Assembly: GCF_947500605.1 (NCBI RefSeq)
Contig: NZ_CANMSJ010000003.1
Location: forward strand, 1-64,000
DNA from: an uncultured Lacinutrix sp.
GTDB lineage: Bacteria; Bacteroidota; Bacteroidia; Flavobacteriales; Flavobacteriaceae
Direction: 5' to 3'
DNA: 64,000 nt
Position 1 is the first letter of the stretch; each line of letters opens with the position of its first letter. The notes beneath the pieces are model-generated. The model saw nothing but the letters and a program-made list of their open reading frames with translations. It did not search any database and had not been told where the DNA came from. This document shows, piece by piece, positions 61,874 to 64,000 of the stretch. Both the position numbers and the translations under genes were made by a program.

Positions 61874-62047
61874 TTATAAATTATTTAATATTACTATCCC
61901 GTAAATAATAAAACTTACTACTAGCCAGACTATAGCTAATTGATAATACTCTTTTTGTTTTTTACTATTCTTTATAGCATCTTTACTATAATAAAGCAAT
62001 ACTACTGCAGGTAAAAACAGTACTAGAATAAGAATAATCCACAGCAT
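61874..62047 (-). CDS. Small membrane protein, 57 aa
   Basis: MLWIILILVLFLPAVVLLYY, a Lys-rich loop (SKDAIKNSKKQKEYYQ), and a second helix (LAIVWLVVSFIIYGIVIL) ending NNL. Two membrane helices are predicted. The ATG overlaps the radical SAM stop codon as TAATG (one shared base), a classic translational coupling. No function is known, and the gene is easily missed because of its size. Confidence 0.72.
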   Translation of the reverse strand: MLWIILILVLFLPAVVLLYYSKDAIKNSKKQKEYYQLAIVWLVVSFIIYGIVILNNL

Positions 62048-63438
62048 TACATTTCGTTTCTAAGTTCTTCTAAACGTGCTTTTTTGTCGTCGCGATAAAA
62101 TAAATTCATGGTTTCAAAAGGTATAATTTTATTGTCTTTATCTACAATATGCACACACGATTTTTTTATAGCGCGAACATCAAAATTATAGGCATCTATA
62201 AATTGCATTATAATTACACGAAAGAGATTGTCGTAACCCAAATTTGGCGCATCAATATTTGGTAGACAACACATAATAGATTTTAAATTTTCTTCTGCTA
62301 CTTCAACGGAATTTCCAGTACTAAACAGCTCAATCATTTTATCTTGAAGTTGCTCGTCTTGCTCGTAAATAATGGTGTTTTTACTATTGTCTAATAAATC
62401 TGCCGGATTAATATAACGTGTTAAAGGAAAGGTTTCATCGCCTAGTTTAAGTGCATAGCCCATAACTAAAGCATCAGGATTACAAGGCACAGGAATAAGA
62501 TCATCACTATTAAAAACAGTAGTCTGCTCCATTATTTTTCTGCGCACTTCGGTAAGTGTCATTCTATCGGTTTCCGGGTTAAAATTATCCAATCGTCCAG
62601 CAATTTGTGTTGGTTGTAATGTAACACCACGACAACATTTTTGCTTTAAAGCATATTCTATAATTTTTCCAATTTCATTATCATTCAAACCTTTTTGTAA
62701 CGTAACAACCAATGTTGTAGAAAGGTTTACAGCGTTTAAGCTAGCAATCGCTTTTTCTCTTATGTGGTTTAAATCTGCTCCACGAAGTTCACGGAGCACA
62801 CTGTTTTCAAAAGAATCGAATTGTAAATACACTTCAAAATCTGGAGCGTAGGTTTTTAGTCTTTCTGCGAAAGCAATATCTTTTGCAATTTTAATACCGT
62901 TAGTATTTAACATTAAATGTCGAATAGGTAACGATTTTGCATAATCCATAATCTCCCAAAATTGCGGATGTATTGTTGGTTCACCACCAGAAATTTGTAC
63001 AACATCTGGCTCTTTTTCATTCTCCACAATAGTATCTAACATGGCCTTAATTTCGTCTAGTGTTCTGTGCCTACCATAAGTTGGTGATGAGCCAGCATAG
63101 CATGTTGGGCATGTTAAATTACAACGGTCTGTAACCTCGACAACTGTTAAGCAAGAATGTTGCTCGTGGTCTGGACACAAACCACAATCGTAAGGGCAAC
63201 CATAATCGGTTTTAGTATTAAATTTATAAGGCGTTTCGCTTGGTTTATTGTAGTTTCTAATGTTTTTATAATACTCAATATCGTCTGCAATTAACACCTT
63301 ACTATTACCGTGTTCTTTACAGCGTTTAAGCATGTAAACATTGTCGTTTTCGAAAACTATTTTTGCGTCTACGCGTCGTAAACACTCAGGACATAAACTT
63401 AAAGTAAAATCGTAATAGGTATATTTTCTTACTGGCAT
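62047..63438 (-). CDS. Cysteine-rich radical SAM enzyme resembling the MJ0619/tetraether lipid synthase group
   Basis: 463 residues. An N-terminal Cys-rich domain has CPEC at 16-19, Cys40 in KRCKEHG, and CPYDCGLC at 81-88 with Cys96. The radical SAM motif CNLTCPTC (C106-x3-C110-x2-C113) follows, with VVQISGGEPTIHPQF (SAM-binding GGEP), and late Cys sites (CC in LKQKCCRG, PVPCNPDALVMGY, MCCLPNI). This order, with a possible rubredoxin-like or auxiliary-cluster N-terminus, is what I recall of archaeal MJ0619 and Tes (COG1964), which couple lipid tails. It follows an Lgt-like gene and precedes two tiny membrane proteins, consistent with a lipid substrate. Function in this bacterium is inferred. 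Confidence 0.7.
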   Translation of the reverse strand: MPVRKYTYYDFTLSLCPECLRRVDAKIVFENDNVYMLKRCKEHGNSKVLIADDIEYYKNIRNYNKPSETPYKFNTKTDYGCPYDCGLCPDHEQHSCLTVVEVTDRCNLTCPTCYAGSSPTYGRHRTLDEIKAMLDTIVENEKEPDVVQISGGEPTIHPQFWEIMDYAKSLPIRHLMLNTNGIKIAKDIAFAERLKTYAPDFEVYLQFDSFENSVLRELRGADLNHIREKAIASLNAVNLSTTLVVTLQKGLNDNEIGKIIEYALKQKCCRGVTLQPTQIAGRLDNFNPETDRMTLTEVRRKIMEQTTVFNSDDLIPVPCNPDALVMGYALKLGDETFPLTRYINPADLLDNSKNTIIYEQDEQLQDKMIELFSTGNSVEVAEENLKSIMCCLPNIDAPNLGYDNLFRVIIMQFIDAYNFDVRAIKKSCVHIVDKDNKIIPFETMNLFYRDDKKARLEELRNEM

Positions 63439-63460
63439 TTTTTAGTTTTTTAAGTGTTTT

Positions 63461-63542
63461 GGGCGTTACCTAAAGGTCAGGCTTTCCGCTATATCTTTTT
63501 TGTCGAAAAAAACAAAAAAGGATGCCGCTTCAATCCTTAACG
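63461..63542. repeat. Intergenic repeat-like element between the Lgt-like and radical SAM genes
   Basis: An 82-bp stretch, more GC-rich than its surroundings, that starts gggcgttacc and ends ccttaacgc, so its ends are inverted (GCGTTA and TAACGC). It contains gctttccgctatatcttttt, a T/A-rich centre and ggatgccgcttcaatcc. I recall similar elements in many intergenic positions of flavobacterial genomes. The Lgt-like stop codon (63539-63537) lies within its right end. Confidence 0.55.
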
Positions 63543-64000
63543 CGCTCGCCAGCTATTTATTAGTTTAGCGATAAATTTATAGTAATACAACCAACAAATT
63601 ACACATAATATTTGAATGCTGCTTAATCCTAAAACATAAAACACATTAGGTTTTATAAACTCAATACAAAAGCGGAAAGCAAAATAACTAAGCATAAAAA
63701 TTATAAACAGTTCGCCATTTTTTAAAGTTATTTTTTTTTGAAGGTATTTTAAAATGAAAAATAAAAGCACCAAAAAAACCAATTCGTATAAAGCAGTTGG
63801 GTGCCTTAAAGCGCCATCACCTAAATCCATACCAAATATTGAAGCTGTTACTTTTCCATAAGTAAACTCTTTTATACCTAACAAAAAGCAACCAATTCTA
63901 CCAATAAAGATGCCTAAAATAATAGGAAACACAAATAAATCTCCAGAAGATTTGGTTTCTCCAATTCGTTTTTTAGCGAATTCTACACCTAGTAATCCGC
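63537..64000 (-). CDS. Prolipoprotein diacylglyceryl transferase (Lgt)-like membrane protein, 5' end off window
   Basis: The frame is open to the right edge, reading GLLGVEFAKKRIGETK then SSGDLFVFPIILGIFIGRIG, so the gene starts beyond the window; a GTG at 63932 is internal, not the start. Lgt-like features are GRIGCFLLG (canonical G-R-x-G-N-F), HPTALYELVFL (H-P-T-x-L-Y-E) and FRFCIEFIKP. Lgt transfers diacylglyceryl from phosphatidylglycerol to lipoprotein Cys. The GRIGCF loop and the short length suggest a divergent paralogue rather than the housekeeping enzyme. Its last residues (WRAR) and its stop fall next to and into the repeat at 63461-63542. It directly precedes the radical SAM gene. 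Confidence 0.8.
   Translation of the reverse strand, partial: GLLGVEFAKKRIGETKSSGDLFVFPIILGIFIGRIGCFLLGIKEFTYGKVTASIFGMDLGDGALRHPTALYELVFLVLLFFILKYLQKKITLKNGELFIIFMLSYFAFRFCIEFIKPNVFYVLGLSSIQILCVICWLYYYKFIAKLINSWRAR

Noticed and set aside
63537-63932. GTG at 63932 as the start of the Lgt-like protein
   Set aside because: The frame continues open to the window edge and the upstream residues (GLLGVEFAKKRIGETK) fit an Lgt-type loop and helix, so the gene is cut by the edge.
1-64000. Insertion sequences, prophage, integrases, rRNA operons or CRISPR arrays
   Set aside because: No transposase or integrase motif, phage gene, rRNA-like sequence or repeat-spacer array was found on either strand.

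Overview
The window looks like chromosomal DNA of a low-GC member of the Flavobacteriaceae (Bacteroidota), plausibly marine. Supporting signs are the very AT-rich base use, a protease with a type IX secretion (T9SS) C-terminal sorting domain, GIN/DUF2807, DUF4837 and DUF4175 proteins, a SusC-like carboxypeptidase-regulatory/beta-barrel receptor, an alginate-lyase-like lipoprotein, and Bacteroidota-type promoters (TAnnTTTG). Nearly all of 5-62 kb is ordinary core genome with no transposase, integrase, CRISPR array or rRNA operon. All assignments were made by reading the sequence; no database search was run.

1-5 kb is the accessory region. A leftward array of at least eleven short precursor-like genes shares one leader (MKTQ-x-x-K-L-x-F-x-K-x-x-I-x-E-L ... 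V-N-G-G) followed by diverse Ser/Thr/Cys-containing cores. This is the leader type of the Bacteroidota GG-leader / class I lanthipeptide-like RiPP precursors. Most of these ORFs are under 60 codons. Two further small ORFs lie at the promoter-proximal end, one encoding a strongly cationic amphipathic tail. A TPR-transmembrane-AraC regulator sits upstream on the same strand, and a twelfth, orphan precursor lies beyond it on the other strand. No modification enzyme or exporter is in view; the array runs off the left edge, where they could lie.

5-22 kb: tatA; a leftward run (SPOR-like protein, pgk, LysM lytic transglycosylase, DUF4837 lipoprotein); holB; a paralogue of the SPOR-like protein; an OmpH/Skp-like lipoprotein; then DUF4175-ybeY-mnmG-hypothetical-methyltransferase. 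Three identical 16-bp sites matching the bacterial parS consensus flank mnmG, which suggests that the window is origin-proximal.

22-39 kb: gltX, a T9SS-sorted metalloprotease, an outer-membrane barrel, an SPFH protein, a FemAB/GNAT-like acyltransferase, DUF1761, glnS, a zinc-ribbon protein, folB, and tRNA-Cys whose 3' end is repeated in decayed 96-bp tandem copies. After these come the PL7 alginate-lyase-like lipoprotein, a LysE exporter, GIN, YbjQ and rnr. A roughly 1-kb gene-free AT-rich gap (38.8-39.8 kb) with DnaA-box-like sites is a candidate oriC.

39-64 kb: rpiB, a cation efflux protein, an ElaA-like acetyltransferase, an OmpA protein, an S41 protease, DUF4349, rnpA, a peroxiredoxin, M1 and S8 lipoprotein peptidases, an MBL hydrolase, a UspA-SulP pair, a CPA antiporter with a glycosyltransferase, lepA, and a TonB-type receptor. 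The window ends in a compact leftward unit: an Lgt-like protein (truncated by the edge), a cysteine-rich radical SAM enzyme resembling the MJ0619/tetraether-lipid-synthase group, and two tiny membrane proteins, suggesting lipid modification. The two most interesting systems are therefore the precursor array at the left end and the Lgt-radical SAM unit at the right end.
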